NCBI GenBank assembly: GCA_022776205.1 | Contig: JALFIK010000057.1 | Coordinates: 1 to 6,689, forward strand | DNA: 6,689 bases | Source: Eubacterium sp. | Lineage (GTDB): Bacteria; Bacillota; Clostridia; Lachnospirales; Lachnospiraceae | Direction of reading: 5' to 3' | Shown: piece by piece, positions 1-5,341 of the stretch | Layout of the letters: each line of letters starts with the position of its first letter | Numbering within the stretch: the stretch's first letter is position 1 | Translations under genes and position numbers: made by a program | Notes under the pieces: generated by a model | Database searches by the model: none | The model's input: the letters and a program-made list of their open reading frames with translations, nothing else | Told to the model about the DNA's origin: nothing

Positions 1-698
1 TCTTTTTTACTTATCTCAAAAAGTTTTTGAGTGTTCGAACTGTGTCTGCCACCAATTACAATCATCGCATCGGACTGTCTGGCCAGCTCTCTGGTCTCTG
101 TCTGACGCTCCTCAGTCGCATTACAAATCGTGTTAAAAACATTTATATCATAACCCTTTTCTGAGATAATTTCAACTAAATCTTGAAACTTATTGTAATT
201 AAATGTCGTTTGTGATACAATAGACAGCTCTGTATCTTCATCTAATACAATACTTTCTGCCTGCTCTCGATTCTCAATTACAATCGGATGCGTATGGCAC
301 CATCCCATGATCCCTTCCACTTCGGGATGATGGTTATTGCCTATGATAATGATAACTCTGCCATCCCTACTCTCCCTCTCGACGATTCTGTGAATCTTCT
401 TAACAAAAGGGCAGGTTGCATCCACTAAATCGAGACCCGCTTCCAGAATCTCATCATAAATTGCTTTCGAAACACCATGGGAACGAACAATTACCGTTCC
501 CTCCTTTATAGAAGCAAATTCGCTACTGTCATTAATGACATTCACGCCCTGCCTCTTAAGGTCTGCAACTACTTCCTCATTGTGAATGATTGGCCCGAAT
601 GTATAAACATTCTTCTTTACGGATTCTTTATACACAGTATCTACAGCCCGTTTTACTCCAAAACAAAAGCCAGCAGATTTCGCTATGTTAATCTTCAT
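1..698 (-). CDS. ispH: 4-hydroxy-3-methylbut-2-enyl diphosphate reductase, 3' end cut by window edge
   Basis: IspH is the last enzyme of the cytoplasmic MEP pathway. It is a [4Fe-4S] enzyme that reduces HMBPP to IPP and DMAPP. The start and 232 codons are visible and the frame is still open at the window edge. All three cluster cysteines are present: C12 in the N-terminal AGFCFGVKRA motif, C96 in DATCP and C192 in TICNAT. Substrate-site residues are also visible: H39 (PIIHNEEV), H74 (RSHGV), H124 and E126 in HHPEVEGIMG, T164/T165 in SQTTF, and SSNT at 220-223. The ATG at 698 has a GGAG Shine-Dalgarno at 708-705 with 6 bases between. Only 17 bases separate it from the cmk stop, so the two are very probably cotranscribed. 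A stand-alone IspH is about 280-300 residues. In many Clostridia the protein continues into ribosomal S1 domains, and this window cannot tell which form is here. Identity is very sure. Confidence 0.96.
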   Translation of the reverse strand, partial: MKINIAKSAGFCFGVKRAVDTVYKESVKKNVYTFGPIIHNEEVVADLKRQGVNVINDSSEFASIKEGTVIVRSHGVSKAIYDEILEAGLDLVDATCPFVKKIHRIVERESRDGRVIIIIGNNHHPEVEGIMGWCHTHPIVIENREQAESIVLDEDTELSIVSQTTFNYNKFQDLVEIISEKGYDINVFNTICNATEERQTETRELARQSDAMIVIGGRHSSNTQKLFEISKK

Positions 699-715
699 TA
701 TTTACTCCGGCAATA

Positions 716-1381
716 TTATTTTACTTTATTAAATTCGGCAATGACCGTATCGATCACTTCCGGAACAGACAAATCTGACGAATCAATCAGAACCGCATCC
801 TCTGCCTTACAAAGAGGAGCGATCTCTCGTTCCATGTCCTGCTTATCTCTGGCAATAATATCTTCCTTAATCACTGCGAGATCACAATCCATTCCTTTTT
901 CCTTCAGCTCATCGTAACGCCTTCTGGCACGCACTTCAGAAGATGCTGTCAGGTAAATCTTTAACGATGCATCCGGCAGAACATTCGTTCCGATATCCCG
1001 GCCATCCATGAGAACATCTGATGTTTTCGCCATATCGCGCTGCAAATCCAAAAGTGCCTCTCGCACCTCAGGAACAGCGGAAGTCACAGAAGCCATCTTT
1101 CCCACTTCTTCCTTCCGGATATAACCGGTGACATTCTCTCCATTTAAGATAACCTGCTGCCTTCCTTCATCATCGTATGCAAGACTCACATGAATATTCG
1201 GACATTCTGCGGCAATCCGCTCCCTGTCATGTCCATCAATGCCTTTACGCAGAAAATACAGGGCAATCGCACGATACATGGCACCAGTGTCTACATAAAT
1301 AAACCCGATTCTCTCTGCGATTGCTTTGGCAATCGTACTTTTTCCGGCCCCCGCCGGTCCGTCAATTGCAATACTGTACAT
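716..1381 (-). CDS. cmk: (d)CMP kinase, complete
   Basis: Cytidylate kinase transfers phosphate from ATP to CMP or dCMP in the cytoplasm, in pyrimidine nucleotide recycling. The 221-residue protein has the P-loop GPAGAGKST at 8-16, the CMP-site motif VDTGAMYR at 30-37, and DGRDIGT at 126-132. It also has the arginine-rich lid around 151-155 and the C-terminal ARDKQDMEREIAPL motif at 177-190. Length and motifs are normal for bacterial Cmk. I place the start at the ATG at 1381 (protein MYSIAIDG...), because the AGGAGG at 1395-1390 is then 8 bases away. An ATG two codons upstream (1387) would leave only 2 bases, too few for normal initiation. It follows a 130-base gap with a possible promoter and leader hairpin and precedes ispH by 17 bases. 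The cmk-ispH pairing is common in Clostridia. Confidence 0.97.
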   Translation of the reverse strand: MYSIAIDGPAGAGKSTIAKAIAERIGFIYVDTGAMYRAIALYFLRKGIDGHDRERIAAECPNIHVSLAYDDEGRQQVILNGENVTGYIRKEEVGKMASVTSAVPEVREALLDLQRDMAKTSDVLMDGRDIGTNVLPDASLKIYLTASSEVRARRRYDELKEKGMDCDLAVIKEDIIARDKQDMEREIAPLCKAEDAVLIDSSDLSVPEVIDTVIAEFNKVK

Positions 1382-1389
1382 GGACATAT

Positions 1390-1395
1390 CCTCCT
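1390..1395 (-). promoter_or_regulatory. Shine-Dalgarno of cmk (decides the start)
   Basis: A perfect AGGAGG reads on the minus strand from 1395 to 1390. It lies 2 bases before the ATG at 1387 and 8 bases before the ATG at 1381. The spacing supports 1381 as the true start of cmk. Confidence 0.85.
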
Positions 1396-1403
1396 AAATT
1401 CCC

Positions 1404-1429
1404 GGAATCCTGCACTGAAGTATGATTCC
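1404..1429. repeat. Inverted repeat in the probable cmk leader
   Basis: GGAATC (1404-1409) and GATTCC (1424-1429) are perfect 6-bp complementary arms around a 14-base loop. The structure lies 9 bases upstream of the AGGAGG of cmk, inside the 5' leader if the promoter at 1492-1465 is used. There is no run of T after it on the minus strand, so it is not a terminator. It may only fold weakly, and chance is a real alternative. Confidence 0.4.
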
Positions 1430-1464
1430 ACTTTTGCCTATACTTGTTTATAATAACATAACTC

Positions 1465-1492
1465 ATTTTAAAATAAAAGCTTTTTTTGTTAA
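1465..1492 (-). promoter_or_regulatory. Probable sigma-A promoter for cmk-ispH
   Basis: On the minus strand TTAACA (1492-1487, 5 of 6 to TTGACA) is followed after 16 bases by TAAAAT (1470-1465, 5 of 6 to TATAAT). Initiation would fall near 1458, giving a leader of about 75 bases before cmk. The 130-base gap is very AT-rich, so chance matches are likely. A weaker TATAAA-like box lies a little downstream. I see no GC-rich terminator behind the flavoprotein gene, so readthrough from it may also supply cmk. Confidence 0.42.
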
Positions 1493-1517
1493 TATATTTC
1501 ATTTTTCGTATTTCTTT

Positions 1518-2765
1518 TTATTTCCCGGCATTTTTTCCTGCGGCAAATCCCGTGGTCCAGGCAATCTGAAGATTGTATCCACCGGTTACCGCATCAAGAT
1601 CAAGCATCTCTCCGGCAAAATACAGGTTTTTCTTCTTCTTTGACTCCATAGTGGACGGATCCACTTCTTTTACCGAAACGCCTCCCCTTGTGACAATCGC
1701 CTCATTAAATCCACGGACTCCTGTTATATGCATCTTCAGATTTTTCATCTCGTCAATCATCCGGTGTCTTTCTTTTTTGCTGATCTCCCGCACTTTCCTG
1801 TCTTCCGGGATATTAACAATGTTCAGAAAAACCGGAACCATTCTTCTTGGAAGAAGCCGTTCCATTACATTGGAAATATTTTTATTACGATACGTATCAA
1901 ATTCCCTCAGAAATCTTTTCTCTACCTGCTCCGGAGTAAGGGACGGTTTGAGATCAAGATATAAATATAATTTTCCTTCTGACAATTCCTTTTGATAAGA
2001 ACCGAAACAGGTGCTGGCAGTGAGGACAAGGGGACCGCTCACCCCGAAATGTGTAAAAAGAAATTCCCCAAACCCTTCATAAATCGTCTTTTTCTCTGCA
2101 CGTATGCGCATGGAAATGTTCTTAAGGGTCAGTCCCATCAAATCTTTACACCAGGATTCTTCCATCTCAAACGGAACCAGGGATGGCTGGGGTTCTCTGA
2201 TCTTGTGCCCGGCAGACCGTGCCAGATGCCAGCCTTCTCCATCGGACCCGGTAGATGCGTAGGAACAGCCGCCACAGGCCAGAATCACGGCATCCGCATC
2301 CATATTCTTTCCATTTTCCAGACGAACACCCCGGCATCTCTTCCCCTCCGCATCAAAGAGCAGCTCCGTCACTTTTTCATGATATAAAATGCGAACTTTT
2401 CCTTTTTCACATTCCCTTTTTAATACATGAATCACATCGGAAGATTTATCTGACTGCGGAAACACTCTCTGTCCCCGCTCTGTTTTGATGGCAAGTCCCG
2501 CCTTTTCCAGAAAATGCATCATATCTTCATTGTTGAATCTGGAAAAAGAGCTGAATAAAAATCTCGAATTTGAAACCACATGGGATAAAAATTCTTCAGG
2601 AGGGCAGGCACTGGTCACGTTACACCGCCCCTTTCCTGTTATAAAAAGTTTCTTTCCAAGCTTCTCATTTTTTTCCAGAATGGTTACCTGCCTGCCTTCC
2701 TGTGCAGCAGAAATGGCAGCCATCATTCCGGCTGCCCCGCCGCCAACGACAATCACTCTGCTCAT
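1518..2765 (-). CDS. HI0933-family FAD-dependent flavoprotein (YhiN/YtfP/BaiN type)
   Basis: The 415-residue protein is a complete HI0933-family (TIGR00275-like) flavoprotein. The N-terminal Rossmann FAD motif VVGGGAAGMMAA is at 6-17, an acidic residue ends the second strand (E31), and the family signature FITGKGRCNVT is at 41-51. ILACGG is at 161-166. The second FAD-binding segment is at the C-terminus: FAGEMLDLDAVTGGYN at 383-398, followed by QIAWTTG. No signal peptide or membrane segment is seen, so it should be cytoplasmic. Family functions differ. As I recall, E. coli YhiN was reported as a 23S rRNA dihydrouridine synthase (RdsA), and Clostridium scindens BaiN as a bile-acid-intermediate reductase; neither can be assigned from this sequence. 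A position before cmk-ispH, as in other Clostridia, favours a housekeeping role. The ATG overlaps the regulator's stop by 4 bases (ATGA), and AGGAG at 2779-2775 is 9 bases upstream. Confidence 0.93.
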   Translation of the reverse strand: MSRVIVVGGGAAGMMAAISAAQEGRQVTILEKNEKLGKKLFITGKGRCNVTSACPPEEFLSHVVSNSRFLFSSFSRFNNEDMMHFLEKAGLAIKTERGQRVFPQSDKSSDVIHVLKRECEKGKVRILYHEKVTELLFDAEGKRCRGVRLENGKNMDADAVILACGGCSYASTGSDGEGWHLARSAGHKIREPQPSLVPFEMEESWCKDLMGLTLKNISMRIRAEKKTIYEGFGEFLFTHFGVSGPLVLTASTCFGSYQKELSEGKLYLYLDLKPSLTPEQVEKRFLREFDTYRNKNISNVMERLLPRRMVPVFLNIVNIPEDRKVREISKKERHRMIDEMKNLKMHITGVRGFNEAIVTRGGVSVKEVDPSTMESKKKKNLYFAGEMLDLDAVTGGYNLQIAWTTGFAAGKNAGK

Positions 2766-3634
2766 TGCAACGGACTCCTGTTATACACATCATATTCATT
2801 CCAAAGTTCTTCCAAAGCCATCAGACGTTTCTCAACGTCATCTTTTCTAAGAAGCGCAACCGCGGTAACTAAAGCATTGACAACACTTAACGGGCAGACA
2901 AGGGAATCAACGATTGTCATCACATCACTTTTGGCAATCAGACAGCAGTCTGCATGCTCTGTAATTGGTGACTGCATATTGTCCGTAAGGGCAATTGTTT
3001 TCGCTCCATGATTTTTCGCATACTGCAGCGCACAGATTGTCCTCTTGGAATAACGCGGAAAGGTGATTCCCATCATCACATCTTCCTTGCTAATATCATA
3101 AATCTGTTCGAGTGTTTCTGATGTGCTGTTTGCATCAACAATAATCACATTATCAAACATCATCTTAAAATAATAACCCATTAGTCCCGACAGGTAGGCC
3201 GCACTTCTTGCCCCCAGAATATATAATCTGCGGGCATCATTGATAAGAGAAACCGCCTTCTCAAATTCTTCTTCATCAATACCATTCTGAATCGTATCCC
3301 GTAGTCTCTCGGAATCCGTATAAAGAATACTTTTTAAAACTCCTTTTTCCTGATATCGTTTCGAAGAAAGAGACATTCTCTGAATGGAGTTGGAGTTCGT
3401 TTTAACGATTACCTGAATGGCCTTCTGCAAATCCGGGTAGCCATCATATCCCAGCTGATAGGCAAAGCGAACAACTGTGGATTCGCTCACTCCGGCCTCT
3501 CTTCCCAGTTTCGATGCGGTGAGATAGGCAGCGATATCATAATTCTCTGTTATATACTGTGCCAGTCTTCTCTGGCCTTTACTAAAGCCTGCAGATTTTT
3601 GCTCGATTCTCTGTAATAAATTCAAATGTTCCAC
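2762..3634 (-). CDS. RpiR-family transcriptional regulator (HTH + SIS), GTG start
   Basis: This is a DNA-binding regulator of the RpiR family, whose SIS domain usually senses a phosphorylated sugar. With the GTG at 3634 the protein has 290 residues. The N-terminal HTH domain spans about 1-75 (FSKGQRRLAQYI at 17-28, TASKLGREAGVSESTVVRFA at 39-58, LGYDGYPDLQ at 61-70). The SIS domain spans about 125-255, with GARSAAYLSG at 141-150 and the typical FPRYS at 192-196. The GTG has AGGTGG at 3649-3644, 9 bases away, and lies about 31 bases behind the predicted transcription start. A longer reading from a TTG at 3670 would begin upstream of that transcription start. It would also add 12 residues not usual for the family. 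Its stop overlaps the flavoprotein's ATG, so the two are translationally coupled. Ligand and targets are unknown; autoregulation is possible. Confidence 0.92.
   Translation of the reverse strand: MEHLNLLQRIEQKSAGFSKGQRRLAQYITENYDIAAYLTASKLGREAGVSESTVVRFAYQLGYDGYPDLQKAIQVIVKTNSNSIQRMSLSSKRYQEKGVLKSILYTDSERLRDTIQNGIDEEEFEKAVSLINDARRLYILGARSAAYLSGLMGYYFKMMFDNVIIVDANSTSETLEQIYDISKEDVMMGITFPRYSKRTICALQYAKNHGAKTIALTDNMQSPITEHADCCLIAKSDVMTIVDSLVCPLSVVNALVTAVALLRKDDVEKRLMALEELWNEYDVYNRSPLQ
2775..2779 (-). promoter_or_regulatory. Shine-Dalgarno of the flavoprotein gene, inside the regulator's end
   Basis: AGGAG reads from 2779 to 2775 on the minus strand, 9 bases before the flavoprotein ATG at 2765. 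It lies within the last codons of the RpiR-type gene. This fits reinitiation or coupled translation across the ATGA overlap. Confidence 0.75.
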
Positions 3635-3643
3635 TATATTATT

Positions 3644-3649
3644 CCACCT
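3644..3649 (-). promoter_or_regulatory. Shine-Dalgarno of the RpiR-type gene (decides the GTG start)
   Basis: AGGTGG at 3649-3644 is 9 bases before the GTG at 3634. The rival TTG at 3670 has a GGAG 8 bases upstream, but that GGAG falls inside the predicted promoter spacer and would not be transcribed. Confidence 0.7.
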
Positions 3650-3672
3650 GTTCTGTAAAATTTGGTACAAAC

Positions 3673-3701
3673 ATGATACTCCATATTCTTATTTTTGTAA
3701 A
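3673..3701 (-). promoter_or_regulatory. Sigma-A promoter of the RpiR-type regulator and flavoprotein
   Basis: TTTACA (3701-3696, 5 of 6 to consensus) is followed after exactly 17 bases by TATCAT (3678-3673, 5 of 6). Transcription would begin near 3666-3665, about 31 bases before the GTG at 3634. It sits downstream of the apt terminator, so rpiR-flavoprotein should be its own unit. Confidence 0.72.
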
Positions 3702-3758
3702 GCAATATGAAGGATTCCATTTAATAGATTGCATATGTACTTAACTTTCCACAGTTTC

Positions 3759-3770
3759 AGTTTATAAACT
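3759..3770. repeat. Perfect 12-bp palindrome, possible operator
   Basis: AGTTTATAAACT is its own reverse complement. It overlaps a tandem CAGTTT CAGTTT on the plus strand (3752-3763). It lies about 58 bases upstream of the -35 box of the RpiR-type gene and directly beside the hairpin at 3773-3805. Such a symmetric AT-rich site could bind a dimeric regulator, perhaps the RpiR-type product itself, but this rests on symmetry alone and short AT palindromes arise by chance. Confidence 0.35.
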
Positions 3771-3772
3771 TC

Positions 3773-3805
3773 CGGGGTATTTCTGTCTGAAGAAGGAAAT
3801 CCCCG
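3773..3805. repeat. Second hairpin behind apt, without a T-tract
   Basis: CGGGG (3773-3777) pairs with CCCCG (3801-3805). ATTTC (3779-3783) pairs with GAAAT (3796-3800). That makes 10 pairs with one bulged base (3778) and a 12-base loop. It lies 9 bases beyond the apt terminator in the direction of transcription. No T-run follows on either strand, so it is not a classical terminator by itself. It could stabilise read-through transcripts or mark a protein site. Confidence 0.55.
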
Positions 3806-3811
3806 TAACAG

Positions 3812-3850
3812 AAAAAGACTGCACGTTTTCCTTCCTGTTTGTGCAGTCTT
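3812..3850 (-). terminator. Intrinsic terminator of apt
   Basis: Perfect 10-bp arms AAGACTGCAC (3815-3824 on the plus strand) and GTGCAGTCTT (3841-3850) flank a 16-base loop. On the minus strand the stem runs into a stretch of five T (3816-3812). The stem begins 9 bases after the apt stop codon, so it should end the apt transcript. The plus-strand side is also T-rich beyond the stem, so it could work both ways, but no plus-strand gene is seen here. Confidence 0.85.
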
Positions 3851-3859
3851 ATTTCTTTA

Positions 3860-4384
3860 TTATTTTCCCGGATATTTCAATGCAGAAGCAACATCGTATC
3901 CCTTCAGCTGATCTCTTCCGTGAAGTCCCTCCAGTTCCATCACAAATAGTGCTTTAACCACAACACCGCCTAATTCTTCGATGAGGTCAATCGCTGCTCT
4001 TGCCGTTCCTCCCGTTGCAAGAAGATCATCCACAAAAACCACCCTTTGTCCCGGGCGGATATCTTCTTTATGAATCTCAATGGCTGCCGTTCCATATTCC
4101 AGAGCATATTCTTTACTCACAGTCTCTCGTGGCAGTTTCCCTTTCTTACGGATAGGAACAAAGCCTTTGTTCTTATTATAGGCAATCGGCATGCCGAACA
4201 AAAAACCGCGGGATTCTGCACCCACAATCACATCAAATTCTGTTCCTTCCAGAAGATGCATTAACTCATGAATGCTTAACTTTAACCCTTCCGGATCCTT
4301 TAAAATGGATGTAACATCCCGAAATACGATTCCCGGCTTTGGAAAATCAGGTATACTGATTACGTAATCTTCAAGTTTTCTCAC
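3860..4384 (-). CDS. apt: Adenine phosphoribosyltransferase, GTG start
   Basis: Apt joins adenine to PRPP to give AMP and pyrophosphate, a cytoplasmic purine salvage step. From the GTG at 4384 the protein has 174 residues, the usual family length. Visible features are SIPDFPKPGIVFRDVT at 10-25, GAESRGFLFG at 55-64, VPIRKKGKLP at 76-85 and the flexible catalytic loop around 87-98. The PRPP-binding motif VVFVDDLLATGGT is at 115-127, and the family-typical KYPGK ends the chain. I prefer 4384 because AAAGGG (4398-4393) is then 8 bases upstream. The longer reading from a GTG at 4393 would begin on that ribosome site. Related proteins also begin just before KLEDY. It has its own promoter at 4455-4427 and a terminator 9 bases after the stop, so it is probably transcribed alone. 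In many Firmicutes apt lies between recJ and relA; here a HAD gene separates it from recJ, and relA does not follow. Confidence 0.96.
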   Translation of the reverse strand: MRKLEDYVISIPDFPKPGIVFRDVTSILKDPEGLKLSIHELMHLLEGTEFDVIVGAESRGFLFGMPIAYNKNKGFVPIRKKGKLPRETVSKEYALEYGTAAIEIHKEDIRPGQRVVFVDDLLATGGTARAAIDLIEELGGVVVKALFVMELEGLHGRDQLKGYDVASALKYPGK

Positions 4385-4392
4385 TTTTTTCA

Positions 4393-4398
4393 CCCTTT
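4393..4398 (-). promoter_or_regulatory. Shine-Dalgarno of apt (decides the start)
   Basis: AAAGGG at 4398-4393 is 8 bases before the GTG at 4384. The GTG at 4393 overlaps its last G, so it cannot be the start served by this site. Confidence 0.6.
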
Positions 4399-4426
4399 CT
4401 CGACGCCCGCGCCTTTCTTTTCCTTC

Positions 4427-4455
4427 ATTATATCAGACTTCTCGCCTAAAATCTA
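4427..4455 (-). promoter_or_regulatory. Extended -10 promoter of apt
   Basis: On the minus strand TATAAT (4432-4427) is a perfect -10 box, preceded by TGA to form an extended -10. Seventeen bases upstream lies TAGATT (4455-4450), only 3 of 6 to the -35 consensus, which is tolerable with an extended -10. It occupies the 68-base gap behind the HAD gene and overlaps that gene's stop codon. Transcription would begin near 4420, giving a leader of about 36 bases that includes a short GC-rich patch (4402-4413). Confidence 0.72.
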
Positions 4456-5316
4456 TTTTAAATCACAAAAATGTTCAATTGCCCGGGCTACTCCTTCCTC
4501 ATCATTCGTTCCAGTAATATAATCGGCATTTCTCTTCAGGATTTTCTCTCCGTTTCTCATCGCCACACCTACTCCTGCGCGTTTTATCATCTCAATATCG
4601 TTATTGCCGTCCCCGCAGGCCATCATATTTTCAAATGGAATCTCAAGAATCTCCCCAAGGTGCATCATGGCATCTCCCTTGTTGCAGGTACAATAATTGA
4701 TTTCAAGATTATTAGTAAGAGAGCAGGTTACCGCCAGGTCTTCGATCTCTCCCAGTTCCCGAAATGCTTTTTGCCGGTCCTCTTCCCTGGCAAAAAACAT
4801 ATTAATTTTTTCCACCGGTGTCTTATTCTCCATAAGCCACTCTTTAAGATTATTAATCGGATTTCTTGCCATCCGGATCAGTTCCTGAATATGGGGTTCG
4901 ATATTAAATTTGTCCAGATGATCATAAAATCTTCTTTCACACCATCCTGCACCATTGGAGTAAATATCATAAAATGTATCATATTTTTCCAGCCGATCCA
5001 GTATTTTCAGAGTCCTTTCCCAGGAAATACAGTTTTCATAAACCACGCTATCTTCGACAAGGTCCATCACACAGGCCCCGTTCGAAAGGATTACATAACG
5101 CATTCCTTTTATTTCTGTAAGATAATCCGGAATTGCTGACCGGGCACGTCCCGTTGCCGGAAGAACGATAATTCCCCTCTCCAGACATTTTTCCAGTACG
5201 CCTTTTGTATGAGGGGTCAGTATTTTGTCTGATGTCAGCGTCGTTCCGTCAAGATCCAGGGCAATCAGACGAATTTCGTGCTTCTTCATCACTCTCTTTT
5301 TCTTTTTTCTTTTCAT
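4453..5316 (-). CDS. Cof-type HAD-superfamily phosphatase (class IIB)
   Basis: This 287-residue cytoplasmic HAD hydrolase should remove phosphate from a small metabolite such as a sugar phosphate or a cofactor like FMN or PLP. The true substrate cannot be read from sequence. All four HAD motifs are intact: DLDGT at 21-25 (nucleophile D21, acid D23), T55 in LPATGR, K213 in CNKGDAM, and GDGNND at 235-240 with D236 and D240. The cap between about 85 and 190 fits the Cof/IIB class. The ATG at 5316 has AGGAA at 5330-5326, 9 bases away. It gives an odd Lys/Arg-rich leader of 12 residues, encoded by purine runs. An in-frame ATG at 5289 (MKKHEIRLIAL) would match the usual family start but has no good ribosome site at normal spacing. 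Only 25 bases separate it from recJ, so cotranscription is likely. Confidence 0.93.
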   Translation of the reverse strand: MKRKKKKRVMKKHEIRLIALDLDGTTLTSDKILTPHTKGVLEKCLERGIIVLPATGRARSAIPDYLTEIKGMRYVILSNGACVMDLVEDSVVYENCISWERTLKILDRLEKYDTFYDIYSNGAGWCERRFYDHLDKFNIEPHIQELIRMARNPINNLKEWLMENKTPVEKINMFFAREEDRQKAFRELGEIEDLAVTCSLTNNLEINYCTCNKGDAMMHLGEILEIPFENMMACGDGNNDIEMIKRAGVGVAMRNGEKILKRNADYITGTNDEEGVARAIEHFCDLK

Positions 5317-5341
5317 GACTGCAGATTCCTTTCCTGTTTTT

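Noticed and set aside
477..917. A 146-residue plus-strand open frame across the ispH-cmk junction
   Set aside because: It runs antisense through two well-supported enzymes and its translation resembles no family I know.
1449..1454. TATAAT on the plus strand in the flavoprotein-cmk gap
   Set aside because: No matching -35 box lies at 16-18 bases upstream and no plus-strand gene follows; AT-rich sequence gives such boxes by chance.
1470..1492. AAAAGCTTTT palindrome followed by T-rich sequence as a flavoprotein terminator
   Set aside because: The symmetry has no loop and no GC-rich stem, so it is not a credible intrinsic terminator.
1422..1643. A 73-residue plus-strand open frame reaching from the flavoprotein-cmk gap
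   Set aside because: Much of it is antisense to the flavoprotein's conserved C-terminal FAD segment, and composition is that of AT-rich noncoding sequence.
4402..4413. GC-rich patch in the apt leader as a riboswitch or purine-sensing element
   Set aside because: The leader is only about 36 bases and holds no conserved purine riboswitch core or long stem.
4471..5139. A 222-residue open frame on the plus strand, antisense to the HAD gene
   Set aside because: It is rich in Phe, Ile, His and Cys with no recognisable motif. It is fully covered by a gene with all HAD motifs intact and has no convincing ribosome site.
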